64,000 bases of DNA from Corynebacterium rhinophilum (GCF_030227225.1 NZ_JASPHQ010000002.1:62001-126000), one strand, 5' to 3'. Shown: positions 19,825-29,743, numbered from the stretch's first letter. Made by a program: numbers and translations. The notes: a model not told the origin generated them from the letters alone.

Positions 19825-21039
19825 TTATTCGTCGTGAACGCGGCGGGCAACAAGGTTGCCAAATTCCGCGATTGCCGTACATGGTGCGGTTCCACACTGC
19901 GCGGCGTAGCGCGCGAGCGCGTCGAAGGTTTCATAGAGGTCTTGGCGGACCAATAGCTCGTCCTCGTTAAATGGCCCGCTGTCCGGCGGGCGCAGGATCG
20001 AGCGCTGCGGGTCGTGAACAATCTCTGCGTCCCCGCTAGCAAGGGCAACCAATCCCTCAATTCCCCCAGCGTGCATGGTAGTCACGCTAGACAAGGCCCA
20101 ACCAATGAGGGAGGCGACGATAAGGCCGTGTAGCTCTTCTTCATCGGCAAAGCGCGGCCATACCTCAGATACTTCGCGCGACCATGCGGCGAGGAATGTA
20201 TCTGCTTCCTTATCCGTGATTGGTTTAGAAAATAGGAACTGTGGGAAGCCCGCGATAACGCACGCGACGTCAAAGCCCACGTTCCTAAACCCCGCCCATT
20301 CATAGTCCAAGAAGTGCAGGCGCTTAGAAACGATGATGTTATCCGGCGAGAGATCGAAGGGAGTAAAGGCCCTATCCTTGCCGGAGGCGAGGGATTCGGC
20401 GGCTTGATCGGCCAAGCTGCGAAAACTCTCTGGGGCCTTGAGCCCTGCCTCATCAAGCAGGTTCAGCCCGATACCAATGGAACGATACAAGGACTGATCG
20501 CGCACGGATTGGTGATCGGCGTATTCCGGGTTATGCCGCAAGGTGCGATTCAGCAAGGTTTCGAAATCCCGCTCATGATCCGCGGTGCCTACGTGAATAT
20601 GCCCCAATGCTGTGCCCAATGAACGCAGGATCCGAATGCGATCCTCATCGGAGGATTCCAAAAGCACGTCCGCGAGCGTTTCGGCCTCGCCCAAATCCGT
20701 CAATACGATGATGCGACGGTCTAAATCGTGCGCGAGCAGCACCGGCCCTGGGCGCACGTCTTCTGCTAAGGCGGTGGTAAATTGGTAGGCCACGACCTCG
20801 CGCAGCATCGCTGCGTCATCAACGCCGTAGCCGGTTACTGGATTGTATTTGATAACCACAGAGCGATGCGGCAAAAAGGCGCTAGGGGCAACTTTCGCGC
20901 GCAGCACTAAGGCATTGCCGGATCCGCCTAGATCCTCAATATCCGACATTTCTGGCGTGCCACCAAAGCGGCGCGACAACATTTCCGATGCGGCACTGAT
21001 GACCTCATCGGCCGAAAGCACTGTCTGTGTATCAACCAT
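19825..21039 (-). CDS. Phosphotransferase (APH-fold kinase-like) protein
   Basis: About 404 residues, recognised as an aminoglycoside-phosphotransferase-like fold. Signs are a nucleotide-loop region near GGSGNALVLRAK, the lysine in VVIKYNP, and a catalytic loop FTPFDLSPDNIIV, in which FD takes the place of the usual H-x-D, so the catalytic His is missing or replaced. HFLDYEWAGFRNVGFDVACV holds the metal-binding Asp. The ATG at 21039 is chosen over a GTG ten codons upstream; neither has a perfect ribosome site. It lies downstream of aspS on the same strand. Substrate unknown. Confidence 0.7.
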   Translation of the reverse strand: MVDTQTVLSADEVISAASEMLSRRFGGTPEMSDIEDLGGSGNALVLRAKVAPSAFLPHRSVVIKYNPVTGYGVDDAAMLREVVAYQFTTALAEDVRPGPVLLAHDLDRRIIVLTDLGEAETLADVLLESSDEDRIRILRSLGTALGHIHVGTADHERDFETLLNRTLRHNPEYADHQSVRDQSLYRSIGIGLNLLDEAGLKAPESFRSLADQAAESLASGKDRAFTPFDLSPDNIIVSKRLHFLDYEWAGFRNVGFDVACVIAGFPQFLFSKPITDKEADTFLAAWSREVSEVWPRFADEEELHGLIVASLIGWALSSVTTMHAGGIEGLVALASGDAEIVHDPQRSILRPPDSGPFNEDELLVRQDLYETFDALARYAAQCGTAPCTAIAEFGNLVARRVHDE

Positions 21040-21084
21040 AGTTCTATCCAGTATGCCCTCCACCACAAAGCGCGGGGCTACACC

Positions 21085-21115
21085 CCTTGCCGCACAAGTT
21101 TCTGCTGCGGCGAGG
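21085..21115 (-). repeat. Inverted repeat between aspS and the kinase-like gene
   Basis: CCTTGCCGC (21085-21093) pairs with GCGGCGAGG (21107-21115) allowing one G-U. The flanks CGGGGC and GCCCCG extend the pairing outward to about 21070-21130. It occupies most of the 110-base gap after aspS and may reduce read-through. There is only a three-base U tail, so terminator activity is uncertain. Confidence 0.4.
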
Positions 21116-21176
21116 GCGCGCGCCCCGCTTGACCTAAAAATGGTGTCGTGATGGCGAGCCTAAGGGGCTAGTTCTC

Positions 21177-22994
21177 CTACCCCTTGTTCGCGACCTTTGC
21201 CTCTTCGCCGTTCTTTTTCTTCTCCGGCTTGAAGTCCACGCCGGTTTCCTTGCGCTGTGCGGCAGGGATGGGTGCGGGGGCATCGGTAAGCGGATCCACG
21301 CCGCCACCGGACTTCGGGAAGGCAATGACGTCGCGGATGGAGTCAAAGCCGCCCAGAAGGGAAACGATGCGGTCCCAGCCAAAGGCGATGCCGCCGTGTG
21401 GCGGTGCGCCGTAGGAGAAGGCATCGAGCAAGAAGCCGAACTTCTCTTGTGCTTCCTCATCGCCAATGCCCATGACCTCAAAGACGCGCTTTTGCACATC
21501 TTCTTGGTGGATACGGATGGAACCGCCGCCGATTTCGTTGCCGTTGCAGACGATGTCGTAGGCGTACGCCGTGGCCTCGCCTGGGTTCTCATCGAAGGAA
21601 TCGATCCACTCCGGCTTCGGCGAGGTGAAGGCGTGGTGAACCGCGGTCCACTTGGAGTGGCCCAAGGCCACGTCGCCGGAAGCGGTGGCATCGGCAGAAG
21701 GCTCGAAAAGCGGGGCGTCAACGACCCAGGTAAAGGCCCAGTCGCCCTCCTTGATGAGGTCGAGCTTCTTGGCAATTTCGCCGCGGGCTGCACCCAACAG
21801 CGCGCGGGAAGACTTGGTGTCGCCGGCGGCGAAGAAGATGGCGTCACCGGGCTTTGCGCCAACGTGCTCGGCGATGCCCTCGCGCTCCGCGTCGGTAATG
21901 TTTTTGGCCACTGGCCCGCCCAGGGTGCCGTCTTCTGCGACGGTGATGTAGGCAAGGCCCTTGGCGCCGCGCTGCTTGGCCCAGTCCTGCCATGCATCGA
22001 ACTGGCGGCGCGGCTGCGAAGCACCGCCGTCCATGACTACGGCACCGACGTATTCGTTCTGGAAGACGCGGAAGGTGGTGTCCTTGAAGAATTCCGTGCA
22101 CTCGACGATCTTGATGTCAAAGCGCAGGTCCGGCTTATCGGAGCCGTAGTACTTCATGGCATCGGCATAGGTCATGCGCGGGATTGGGGTCTGAATATCG
22201 TAGCCGATGAGCTTCCACAGCTCTTTAACGATCTCTTCACCAAGCGCGATGACATCGTCTTGATCTACGAAGGACATCTCCACGTCCAGCTGGGTAAATT
22301 CCGGCTGGCGGTCTGCGCGGAAGTCCTCATCGCGGTAGCACCGTGCAATCTGGTAGTAGCGCTCCATGCCGGCCACCATCAGCAGCTGCTTGAATAGCTG
22401 CGGCGACTGCGGTAGAGCGTACCACGAACCCGGCTTCAGGCGGGCAGGGACCAAAAAGTCGCGCGCACCCTCTGGAGTGGAGCGGGTCAAGGTAGGGGTT
22501 TCGATTTCAGCGAAGTCGTGCTTATCCAGCACGTTACGAGCCGCACGGTTGGCAGCAGAGCGCAGGCGCAATGCCTTTGCCTGGCGCTCGCGGCGCAGAT
22601 CCAAGTAGCGGTACTTCAGACGGGTTTCCTCGCCTACCTCGCCAGAGGCGGAGGGATCATCTACCTGGAAGGGCAGCGCTGCGGATTTATTGAGCACCTC
22701 CAGGTCGGTCACGTTGACCTCGATCTCTCCGGAAGGCAGGTTCGGGTTTTCGGAGCCTTCTGGGCGCGGCTCGACCACGCCGGTTACCTTGACGCAGTAT
22801 TCCGAACGCAGGTCGTGGGCGCGCTCTGCGACATCGGATTCGCGGAAGACTACCTGGGCAATACCGGAACGATCGCGCAGGTCAATGAAGATGACGCCGC
22901 CGTGGTCACGGCGACGAGACACCCAACCGGTTAGGGTTACGGTCTCTTCTGCCAGTTCTTTGCGGAGCTCACCGGCCAAATGGGTACGCAGCAC
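21177..22994 (-). CDS. aspS: Aspartyl-tRNA synthetase
   Basis: Class II synthetase of bacterial type, 605 residues. It has an N-terminal OB anticodon domain (to about 105) and the [27 protein letters not shown] motif region (seen in parts). The bacterial GAD insertion spans roughly 290-430, and motif 3 is [14 protein letters not shown]. Actinobacterial AspRS is often non-discriminating and feeds the GatCAB route; that cannot be settled here. The last ~25 residues are Lys/Glu/Asn-rich. The GTG start at 22994 has GAAGGG eleven bases upstream. Confidence 0.97.
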   Translation of the reverse strand: MLRTHLAGELRKELAEETVTLTGWVSRRRDHGGVIFIDLRDRSGIAQVVFRESDVAERAHDLRSEYCVKVTGVVEPRPEGSENPNLPSGEIEVNVTDLEVLNKSAALPFQVDDPSASGEVGEETRLKYRYLDLRRERQAKALRLRSAANRAARNVLDKHDFAEIETPTLTRSTPEGARDFLVPARLKPGSWYALPQSPQLFKQLLMVAGMERYYQIARCYRDEDFRADRQPEFTQLDVEMSFVDQDDVIALGEEIVKELWKLIGYDIQTPIPRMTYADAMKYYGSDKPDLRFDIKIVECTEFFKDTTFRVFQNEYVGAVVMDGGASQPRRQFDAWQDWAKQRGAKGLAYITVAEDGTLGGPVAKNITDAEREGIAEHVGAKPGDAIFFAAGDTKSSRALLGAARGEIAKKLDLIKEGDWAFTWVVDAPLFEPSADATASGDVALGHSKWTAVHHAFTSPKPEWIDSFDENPGEATAYAYDIVCNGNEIGGGSIRIHQEDVQKRVFEVMGIGDEEAQEKFGFLLDAFSYGAPPHGGIAFGWDRIVSLLGGFDSIRDVIAFPKSGGGVDPLTDAPAPIPAAQRKETGVDFKPEKKKNGEEAKVANKG

Positions 22995-23234
22995 TATAAT
23001 TCAATCCCTTCTAAAATGGAGTTACTTGCGGGTCCAGCCACGCGTAAACAGCGCGCGCCCAACCAAGCACAAGACTAGGAACTTGGCCAATTCTACATCC
23101 CACCGCTACTTCCGCTCCTATTAAGCCCAATTAATCCACAGCACACGGTCACGAGCCCAGTGCCACTGCCCGCCCCGGAAAGGGAGTGCCCGCTGCGCAC
23201 TGACGACCCTGAAAAGGTGTGGCACTATTTAGTC

Positions 23235-24116
23235 ATGACATTTAAATCTGGTGCCGATTTTGATGGCCAGCGCGCAACCTCCGGCGGTGGCGGTGGCCTC
23301 GCAATAGGCGGCGGCGTCGGCTCCGTCGTACTGGTAGGGCTCTACCTCTTATTGGGAGGAAATCCCTCCGATATTGGCGCCCTCCTGGGCAATGAACAGT
23401 CACAATCCAGCACCCAATCTGGCGCCGATGATTCTGCCTTCGATCACTGCCAAACGGCAGAGGACGGCAATAAATACGATGACTGCCGGGTGATGTTTAC
23501 CGCCATGAGCGTGGATAACGTGTGGACCGCCGAGCTGCCAGAGCAAGCCGGCATTGAATACACCAACCCTGGCCGGGTGATTTTTAATGGCTCCACCAAT
23601 TCCGGTTGCGGCACCGCATCTTCAGCCACCGGGCCGTTTTATTGCCCCGCCGATCAATCGGCATACTTCGACACCACGTTTTTTGATTCGCTGAGCAACT
23701 ACGGTGCACACAATGCCCCGTTCGCGCAAATGTACATTGTCGCCCACGAGTTTGGCCACCACATTCAGCAGCTTGAGGGCACGCTGCAGCTTTCTGACTA
23801 TAACGACCCCGGCGCGGATTCCAATGCGGTAAAGATCGAGCTCCAGGCAGATTGCTACGCAGGTATTTGGGCTTCTCACGCGGATAAGGGCGAGGATGCT
23901 CTGCTTGAGCCGATTTCCCAACAGCAAGTTGCGGATGCGGTCACTGCGGCGCAGGCTGTGGGTGACGATAATATCCAGCGCCGTTCCACCGGGCAGGTCC
24001 AGCCCGATGCGTGGACGCACGGGTCTTCTGAGCAACGCCAGCAGGCGTTCCTTGCTGGGTATAATTCTGGCCGGATGGCTGAGTGCGACACCTTGGGGCG
24101 CGGGGTCTACCGCTAA
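23235..24116 (+). CDS. ypfJ: YpfJ-type neutral zinc metallopeptidase, membrane-anchored
   Basis: A 293-residue protein with a short cytoplasmic N-terminus, a Gly-rich stretch and one transmembrane helix (about 24-42), then an extracytoplasmic domain. The zincin motif HEFGHHIQQLEG supplies two His and the catalytic Glu. QADCYAGIWA carries the likely third ligand region, and the domain starts with FDHCQTAEDGNKYDDCR, suggesting a disulphide. Start ATG at 23235 gives MTFKSGADFDG, the usual family opening; an in-frame GTG six codons upstream is possible. Physiological substrate unknown. Confidence 0.88.
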   Translation: MTFKSGADFDGQRATSGGGGGLAIGGGVGSVVLVGLYLLLGGNPSDIGALLGNEQSQSSTQSGADDSAFDHCQTAEDGNKYDDCRVMFTAMSVDNVWTAELPEQAGIEYTNPGRVIFNGSTNSGCGTASSATGPFYCPADQSAYFDTTFFDSLSNYGAHNAPFAQMYIVAHEFGHHIQQLEGTLQLSDYNDPGADSNAVKIELQADCYAGIWASHADKGEDALLEPISQQQVADAVTAAQAVGDDNIQRRSTGQVQPDAWTHGSSEQRQQAFLAGYNSGRMAECDTLGRGVYR

Positions 24117-24166
24117 TTCCCTTTCTCCGCTTTACCCAATTGGGAACAATCTCCCCTCCTGCGTTG

Positions 24167-24194
24167 TTGACACGTCACGTACAATGATTATAAG
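24167..24194 (+). promoter_or_regulatory. Sigma-A-type promoter for the monooxygenase/FMN reductase pair
   Basis: TTGACA (24167-24172) and TATAAG (24189-24194) are separated by 16 bases, a near-consensus housekeeping promoter. The predicted start near 24201 leaves a short leader with the ribosome site AGAAAGG before the ATG at 24222. Confidence 0.7.
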
Positions 24195-24221
24195 CAGGAA
24201 TCAAGGGTAGAAAGGGATATC

Positions 24222-25334
24222 ATGCAATTTGGCATCTTTACGGTCGGAGACGTCACCACCGATCCGACGACGGGCGAAACCCCGTCTGAGGCGGAGCGAA
24301 TCCGCAATATTACGGAAATCGCGCTCAAGGCAGAAGAAGTGGGTCTCGATGTCTTCGCCACCGGCGAGCACCACAATCCGCCCTTCGTTCCGTCTTCTCC
24401 GACGACCCACCTAGCCTACATCGCAGCGCAGACCGAGCGCTTGCAGCTTTCTACCTCCACGACGCTAATTACCACCAATGACCCGGTAAAGATCGCGGAA
24501 GATTACGCCTTTTTGCAGCACCTCTCTGGCGGCCGCGTGGACCTGATGATGGGACGCGGCAACACTGGCCCCGTCTACCCGTGGTTTGGCAAAGATATCC
24601 GCCAAGGCATCCCGTTGGCCGTGGAAAATTACCACTTGCTGCGCCGCCTGTGGCGGGAGAATAGCGTCAACTGGGAGGGCAAATTCCGCACCCCATTGCA
24701 GGCGTTTACCTCTACCCCGGCTCCCCTTGATGGCGTCCCGCCGTTTGTATGGCACGGCTCCATTCGCTCGACGCAGATTGCAGAACAAGCCGCCTATTAC
24801 GGCGACGGATTCTTCCACAATAATATTTTCTGGAATCAAGAACACACAGCCAAGATGGTCAGCATGTATCGGTGCCGCTTTGCCTCTTATGGCCACGGCC
24901 AGGCTGACCAAGCCATCGTGGGGCTCGGCGGCCAGGTATTTATTGGCGATACTGAAGAGGAAGCAAAGAAGTTCTTCCGCCCGTACTTCGATAACGCACC
25001 CGTGTACGGGCACGGTCCGAGCCTTGAGGAATTTACCGATTACACCCCGCTGACCGTGGGCACTGCAGAGCAGGTTATTGAGCGCACCCTGAAATTTACG
25101 GACTATGTGGGCGATTACCAACGCCAGCTTTTCCTCGTTGATCACGCGGGGCTGCCGCAAGAAGTGGTGCTCAAGCAGATAGAAATTCTTGGCTCGCAAG
25201 TCGTCCCTGAGCTCCGTCGGCGCTTTGAGCAGCGACGACCAGACCATGTACCCTCAGATCCACCGACGCATGCCACGCTCAAGCAACACCCAGATTCCCC
25301 ACACTTTCGCGTAAGCCCTGGAAAGGAGGACTAA
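24222..25334 (+). CDS. Luciferase-like monooxygenase, CE1758 family
   Basis: Predicted FMNH2-dependent oxygenase of the bacterial luciferase (TIM-barrel) superfamily, 370 residues. Typical features are the opening MQFGIFTVGDV, the TGEHHNPPFVPSSP segment after beta strand 2, LSTSTTLITTNDPVKIAEDYA, and LSGGRVDLMMGRGNTG. The next gene, three bases on, encodes a matching FMN reductase, so the two should form a two-component system. The substrate is unknown; the paired families were defined on the C. efficiens genes CE1758 and CE1759. The last ~40 residues are proline- and His-rich and lie outside the barrel. Confidence 0.88.
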   Translation: MQFGIFTVGDVTTDPTTGETPSEAERIRNITEIALKAEEVGLDVFATGEHHNPPFVPSSPTTHLAYIAAQTERLQLSTSTTLITTNDPVKIAEDYAFLQHLSGGRVDLMMGRGNTGPVYPWFGKDIRQGIPLAVENYHLLRRLWRENSVNWEGKFRTPLQAFTSTPAPLDGVPPFVWHGSIRSTQIAEQAAYYGDGFFHNNIFWNQEHTAKMVSMYRCRFASYGHGQADQAIVGLGGQVFIGDTEEEAKKFFRPYFDNAPVYGHGPSLEEFTDYTPLTVGTAEQVIERTLKFTDYVGDYQRQLFLVDHAGLPQEVVLKQIEILGSQVVPELRRRFEQRRPDHVPSDPPTHATLKQHPDSPHFRVSPGKED

Positions 25335-25337
25335 GCA

Positions 25338-26006
25338 ATGCGATCTTTGGTTGTCCTCACGGCCGGGCTCTCGGAACCATCATCTACCCGGCAATTGGCT
25401 GAGACCATTGCAGAAGCCACCGAGGCGAAGATTTCCGCGCGCGGTGAAGGCGTAAACACCCACATTATTGAGGTGCGCACCCTTGCTTCTGAATTGGCCA
25501 CAGCCATGACCAATTGGGCGGCTCCAACGCCCCAACTGGATGAAGCGAAAGAGCTGCTTTCCACGGCCGATGGCTTTATTGCCGTCACCCCTGCCTTCCA
25601 AGGCAGCTACTCCGGGCTGTTCAAGATGTTTTTTGATGTTCTGGATGCCCACGCCTTGGAGGAGCTGCCCACCATCGTGGCAGCTACGGGCGGTTCACCG
25701 CGCCACGCGCTCATCTTCGACTATGCGCTGCGCCCCCTATTGAATTACCTGCACGCCCACGTCGTTCCCACCGGCATTTTCCAGGCAACCGAGGATCTGG
25801 GCACCGCCGAGGGCGCACGCATTCGCAGCCGCATCGAGCGTGCCGCCACCCAGCTTGCAGATCAGATGATTCGCCCCACGGATCGGGTCGCCGGGCTTGC
25901 CGATGCCCCCAAACCCAGCCCCCATTCCCGCCCTACCGGAATCGGAGTGGACGAAGAGTTTCTGCCTTTCGAGGAAATTTTGTCCCAATACGACGGAAAG
26001 CACTAG
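25338..26006 (+). CDS. LLM-partnered FMN reductase, CE1759 family
   Basis: NAD(P)H-dependent FMN reductase of flavodoxin-like fold, 222 residues. FMN-phosphate binding is expected at LTAGLSEPSSTRQLAETI, and the isoalloxazine side at TPAFQGSYSGLFKMFFDVLD and AATGGSPRHALIFDYALRP. It follows the monooxygenase by three bases with GGAAAGGAGG as ribosome site, and must supply it with reduced FMN. A C-terminal extension of about 45 residues after the fold ends in VDEEFLPFEEILSQYD and might contact the partner. Confidence 0.88.
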   Translation: MRSLVVLTAGLSEPSSTRQLAETIAEATEAKISARGEGVNTHIIEVRTLASELATAMTNWAAPTPQLDEAKELLSTADGFIAVTPAFQGSYSGLFKMFFDVLDAHALEELPTIVAATGGSPRHALIFDYALRPLLNYLHAHVVPTGIFQATEDLGTAEGARIRSRIERAATQLADQMIRPTDRVAGLADAPKPSPHSRPTGIGVDEEFLPFEEILSQYDGKH

Positions 26007-26026
26007 CGCCGCAATACCTATCGCAT

Positions 26027-26077
26027 ATTCTAAAATTGATACATGTCACATATTTCTCTACGCTTGAATTTTAGAAT
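26027..26077. repeat. 11-bp AT-rich inverted repeat upstream of sdaA
   Basis: ATTCTAAAATT (26027-26037) and AATTTTAGAAT (26067-26077) are perfect complements 29 bases apart. The repeat starts 20 bases beyond the FMN reductase stop and lies about 100 bases before sdaA. It could be a two-site operator for sdaA or an AT-rich terminator. The AT-rich arms contrast with the GC-rich surroundings. Confidence 0.5.
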
Positions 26078-26174
26078 GTTCGACCCGAATCCCCGCGCCT
26101 GAGAAAATCTCTTTTTCACGCTCTTGGACCGATAACTCTCTTGCTACGAAGAAAGGTTTCTTAAGGCTTTCACC

Positions 26175-27584
26175 ATGACTATTAGCGTTACTGACATTTT
26201 CGCCATCGGCATTGGCCCATCCTCCTCTCACACGGTTGGGCCGATGCGCGCCGCGAAGCAATTTCTAGAATCCCTCAATACCCATCCCGCCCGCGTCTCG
26301 GCGGAGCTGCGCGGTTCGCTGTCCGCCACTGGGCGCGGCCACGCCTCCGACCGCGCCGTCATCCTAGGACTCGCCGGCTGGGAGCCGCTGACCGTTCCTA
26401 TCGATGCCGAGCCGCAAGCCGGCAGCACAATCCCCAGCGAAGGCACCATTTCTGGCCCTTCTGGCAGCGTCGACTACGAAATCACCTTTGACAACGAGCC
26501 ACTGCCCCAGCACCCCAATGGCATGATCTTCCAGGCCTGGGATGCAGATGGCAATATCCTTGCTGAAGATGAACAGTACTTCTCCGTCGGCGGCGGCTTC
26601 ATCCTCTCCCGCAAAGAGCTCGATGCAGAGGTCGCCGATAGCCACGAAGTGCCCGCCGGCGTTGCCGCAGCAACCGTAGAAGACACCGTGCCATATGAGT
26701 TCACCACCGGCGAAGAACTGCTCAACCTCTGCGAGGCCAACGACAAAGATATTTGGGAAATTGTCCTCGCCAATGAGGAAGTACTTCACAAGGACGAAGG
26801 TGGCGCGGATTTTGTCCTGCGCCATTTGGACCTCGTATGGGACATCATGCGCGAATGCGTGACCGATGGTATTTCCACCAAGGGCATCTTGCCCGGTGGC
26901 CTCCGGGTACCGCGGCGCGCCCCCAAGATGTATGCGCAGCTGCTCGAACAGAAAAATGACCCACACTCTGGCTTCTCCGCCATGGAATGGGTCAATCTCT
27001 TCGCCTTAGCGGTCAACGAGCAAAACGCCGCGGGCGGCCGCGTTATTACCGCGCCCACCAACGGCGCCTGCGGCATCATTCCCGCAGTGCTGCACTATGC
27101 GCGCGACTTCCATGGTGGCTTCTGCCGTGAATCCGCACGCCGTTACCTGCTCACCGCAGGCGCAATCGGCATGATCATCAAACAGAACGCCTCCATTTCC
27201 GGCGCCGAAGTGGGATGCCAGGGCGAAGTCGGCTCCGCCTCATCCATGTCCGCTGCGGGAATGGCAGCACTCCTTGGTGCGACCCCCGCCCAAGTGGAAA
27301 ATGCGGCAGAGATCGCCCTTGAGCACAACCTCGGCCTTACCTGTGACCCGGTCGGCGGACTAGTGCAGATCCCTTGTATTGAGCGCAACGCCATCGGCGC
27401 GGTGAAATCCATTAACGCCGCCCGCATGGCAATGATGGGCGAAGGCACCCACCACGTCACCCTGGATAACGCCGTACAAACCATGGCAGATACGGGCCGC
27501 GATATGCTCTCCAAGTACAAGGAGACCTCCCTCGGCGGCTTGGCTAAGACGATGGGCTTTAGCGTTTCCCAAGTGGAGTGCTAA
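26175..27584 (+). CDS. sdaA: L-serine ammonia-lyase, single-chain iron-sulphur type
   Basis: Deaminates L-serine to pyruvate and ammonia using a [4Fe-4S] cluster. The 469-residue product combines the beta domain (opens VTDIFAIGIGPSSSHTVGPMRAA in part) and the alpha domain. Cluster cysteines are expected in NGACGIIPAVLHYA, GCQGEVGSASSMSAAGM and GLTCDPVGGLVQIPCIERNA. It is a single gene between a possible AT-rich operator upstream and a strong terminator downstream. AAGG nine bases before the ATG is the ribosome site. Confidence 0.97.
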   Translation: MTISVTDIFAIGIGPSSSHTVGPMRAAKQFLESLNTHPARVSAELRGSLSATGRGHASDRAVILGLAGWEPLTVPIDAEPQAGSTIPSEGTISGPSGSVDYEITFDNEPLPQHPNGMIFQAWDADGNILAEDEQYFSVGGGFILSRKELDAEVADSHEVPAGVAAATVEDTVPYEFTTGEELLNLCEANDKDIWEIVLANEEVLHKDEGGADFVLRHLDLVWDIMRECVTDGISTKGILPGGLRVPRRAPKMYAQLLEQKNDPHSGFSAMEWVNLFALAVNEQNAAGGRVITAPTNGACGIIPAVLHYARDFHGGFCRESARRYLLTAGAIGMIIKQNASISGAEVGCQGEVGSASSMSAAGMAALLGATPAQVENAAEIALEHNLGLTCDPVGGLVQIPCIERNAIGAVKSINAARMAMMGEGTHHVTLDNAVQTMADTGRDMLSKYKETSLGGLAKTMGFSVSQVEC

Positions 27585-27604
27585 TCAGTTAAAAACACAC
27601 AAAA

Positions 27605-27641
27605 GGGGGGCACCGAATTTAATCGGTGCCCCCCTTTTTTT
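27605..27641. terminator. Bidirectional Rho-independent terminator between sdaA and hisS
   Basis: GGGGGGCACCGA (27605-27616) pairs perfectly with TCGGTGCCCCCC (27623-27634), loop ATTTAA, followed by seven T (27635-27641). The minus strand also has a T-rich tail after the stem (TTTTGTGTG), so it serves both sdaA and the convergent hisS. Confidence 0.95.
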
Positions 27642-27651
27642 ACTCCTGCGT

Positions 27652-28941
27652 TTAGCTTTCTAGATCCCGTCCTAAAATGGCAACCAGCTGCGATAGCTCA
27701 ACATCGCGTTGCTCGTGGGCCGCCAAGTCCTTCACCGCAACGGTACCGTTTTCTAGTTCTTGATCTCCCAGGACCAGAGCAAAGCGCGCGCCCGCGCGGT
27801 CAGCGCCCTTCATCGCGCCCTTGAGGCCGCGATCACCAAAGGACATATCCGCCGCGATTCCCGCCTTGCGCAGGTCATTGATGATGCCGGTCATGCGGCG
27901 CTTGGCCGCTGTACCCAAGGCAATGCCATAGACATCCACGCGGGAATCACTGCCTTCTAAGGTGATTCCCTCAGCTTCTAGGGCGAGGATGGCGCGGTCA
28001 ACGCCGAGGCCATAGCCGATGCCCGAGAGATCTTGCCCGCCAAGCTGCGCCATCAGGCCGTCGTAGCGGCCGCCGCCGCCAATACCGGATTGCGCACCCA
28101 GGCCATCGTGGACGAATTCAAAGCAAGTCTTGGTGTAGTAGTCCAAGCCGCGCACCATACGGGGGTTGATTTCGTACGCCACGCCCATATCCTCCAGCAT
28201 GCCGGTTACGGTCTCAAAGTGCTCGCGGCACTCGGCATCGAGGTAATCGAGCATCAAGGGGGCATCGGCAAGCTGCTCCTGCATATCCGGGCGCTTATCG
28301 TCTAAGACACGCAAGGGGTTGATCTCCGCGCGGCGGCGGGTTTCCTCATCAATGTCCAGCTTGAACAGGAATTCCTGCAGCTTTTCGCGGTAGGCGGGCC
28401 GACAATTCCGGTCGCCCAAGCTGGTCAATTCCAGGCGGAACCCGCTCAGCCCCAGGGCCCTGTAGGAGCGATCCGCCAGTGCGATGACCTCAGCATCAAG
28501 TGCTGGATCGTCAACGCCAATAGCTTCCACGCCAACCTGCTGAAGCTGGCGGTAGCGCCCCGCCTGCGGGCGCTCATAGCGGAAGAACGGACCACTGTAG
28601 TTCAGCTTTACCGGCAGCTGACCGCGATCCAAATTGTGTTGGATGACCGAGCGCATAACGCCCGCAGTTCCCTCCGGGCGCAAGGTCACAGAGCGATCGC
28701 CGCGATCTGCAAAGGTGTACATCTCTTTGGAGACCACGTCGGTAGATTCGCCCACGCCGCGGGCAAAAAGCGCGGTATCTTCAAAAATGGGCAATTCAAT
28801 GTGCTGAAAGCCGGAAAGATGCGCCTGTTCCACCATGGTCTGGCGGACCTTATAAAAAGTCGCAGACTCTGGTGGGTAATAATCTGGCACACCCTTCGGT
28901 GCGGACAGTGCCTGGAACCGCTTCTCTTCACTCATGGTCAC
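27652..28941 (-). CDS. hisS: Histidyl-tRNA synthetase
   Basis: Class II synthetase, 429 residues. Motif 1 lies in [21 protein letters not shown] (in part), motif 2 in [21 protein letters not shown], and the His A region in [14 protein letters not shown]; motif 3 is [12 protein letters not shown]. The GTG at 28941 overlaps the stop of the MBL hydrolase gene; the ATG two codons on (28935) is an equal candidate. It ends at a shared terminator with sdaA. Confidence 0.96.
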   Translation of the reverse strand: MTMSEEKRFQALSAPKGVPDYYPPESATFYKVRQTMVEQAHLSGFQHIELPIFEDTALFARGVGESTDVVSKEMYTFADRGDRSVTLRPEGTAGVMRSVIQHNLDRGQLPVKLNYSGPFFRYERPQAGRYRQLQQVGVEAIGVDDPALDAEVIALADRSYRALGLSGFRLELTSLGDRNCRPAYREKLQEFLFKLDIDEETRRRAEINPLRVLDDKRPDMQEQLADAPLMLDYLDAECREHFETVTGMLEDMGVAYEINPRMVRGLDYYTKTCFEFVHDGLGAQSGIGGGGRYDGLMAQLGGQDLSGIGYGLGVDRAILALEAEGITLEGSDSRVDVYGIALGTAAKRRMTGIINDLRKAGIAADMSFGDRGLKGAMKGADRAGARFALVLGDQELENGTVAVKDLAAHEQRDVELSQLVAILGRDLES

Positions 28942-29576
28942 TAGAGTACCCCATGGGATTTTCGCAGGAATGGGTTGGTCGCCCTCTCCTCACGCATGGT
29001 CGAGGTTGGGCCGTGGCCGGGAAAAATGTCCAGCTCATCGTCTAAATCCCACACCGGGCCCGCCAATGAATCAAGCATGGCCTGTGGATTAGAATCCGGA
29101 AGATCGACGCGCCCCATTCCCCCGGCAAAAAGTACGTCACCGGTAAGGGCAAAAGTATCCGAAAAGATCAATACGCACCCCGGCGAATGTCCAGGGGCGT
29201 GTTGGAGGGTAAATGTATTCCCGATTAGCTCCAGTTCTTCCCCACCGTGGAGTTCGCGGAGATTGGCAATGGGTACCATGCTCGAGGCTTGGAATAGCTC
29301 CTGCACCTGGGCAGAGACGCCCTCCCCAGAATCCAACATGAACCTATCTGCGGGATGAATATAAACGGGGATATCGAGCTTTTGTGCCAAGTCCCCGGCC
29401 TCGCGGGTGTGGTCAATGTGCCCGTGCGTGAGCACGATGGCTTCATAGTCATAGTCGTGCGCCAGAACCCTCGACATGGAATCCATGCCCGGATCCACGA
29501 TGAAAGCGCGCTTTCCCTCCGCCACGATATAGGTATTTGTGCGAAATGGGCCTGCAGTAAATCCTTGAACGTCCAT
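28941..29576 (-). CDS. MBL-fold metallohydrolase (glyoxalase II-like)
   Basis: A 211-residue metallo-beta-lactamase-fold hydrolase. The zinc motif [14 protein letters not shown] (HxHxDH) lies at about 51-57, with further ligands in [13 protein letters not shown] and [12 protein letters not shown]. The size and motif spacing fit the YcbL/glyoxalase II-like group, so a thioester such as S-lactoylated thiol is plausible but not shown. It overlaps the hisS start by one base and is probably co-transcribed; this hisS neighbour is common in actinobacteria. Confidence 0.88.
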   Translation of the reverse strand: MDVQGFTAGPFRTNTYIVAEGKRAFIVDPGMDSMSRVLAHDYDYEAIVLTHGHIDHTREAGDLAQKLDIPVYIHPADRFMLDSGEGVSAQVQELFQASSMVPIANLRELHGGEELELIGNTFTLQHAPGHSPGCVLIFSDTFALTGDVLFAGGMGRVDLPDSNPQAMLDSLAGPVWDLDDELDIFPGHGPTSTMREERATNPFLRKSHGVL

Positions 29577-29654
29577 GGCTCAAGTCTAACGAGAACCGCC
29601 CCTTGAGCACCCCGCACGTATCAGCCTTCTTGATCCAAGGCCGCGCAAGCATGC

Positions 29655-29714
29655 AAAAAGCACCCAGCCTTCGCGCCCACAACCACGGTGGGTTATGGGG
29701 AAAGGCTGGGTGCT
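29655..29714 (-). terminator. Terminator of tpx
   Basis: On the minus strand AGCACCCAGCCTT (29702-29714) pairs with AAGGCTGGGTGCT (29659-29671) around a 30-base loop with its own CCCAC/GTGGG pairing. A run of five T follows (29655-29659). It starts about 30 bases after the tpx stop. Confidence 0.85.
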
Positions 29715-29743
29715 GGATTTAAAGATCCTGCCAGCTTAAAGCT

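Noticed and set aside
21396..22397. 333-codon open frame antisense to aspS
   Set aside because: Shadow of aspS codon bias; composition is not protein-like and no start signal is seen.
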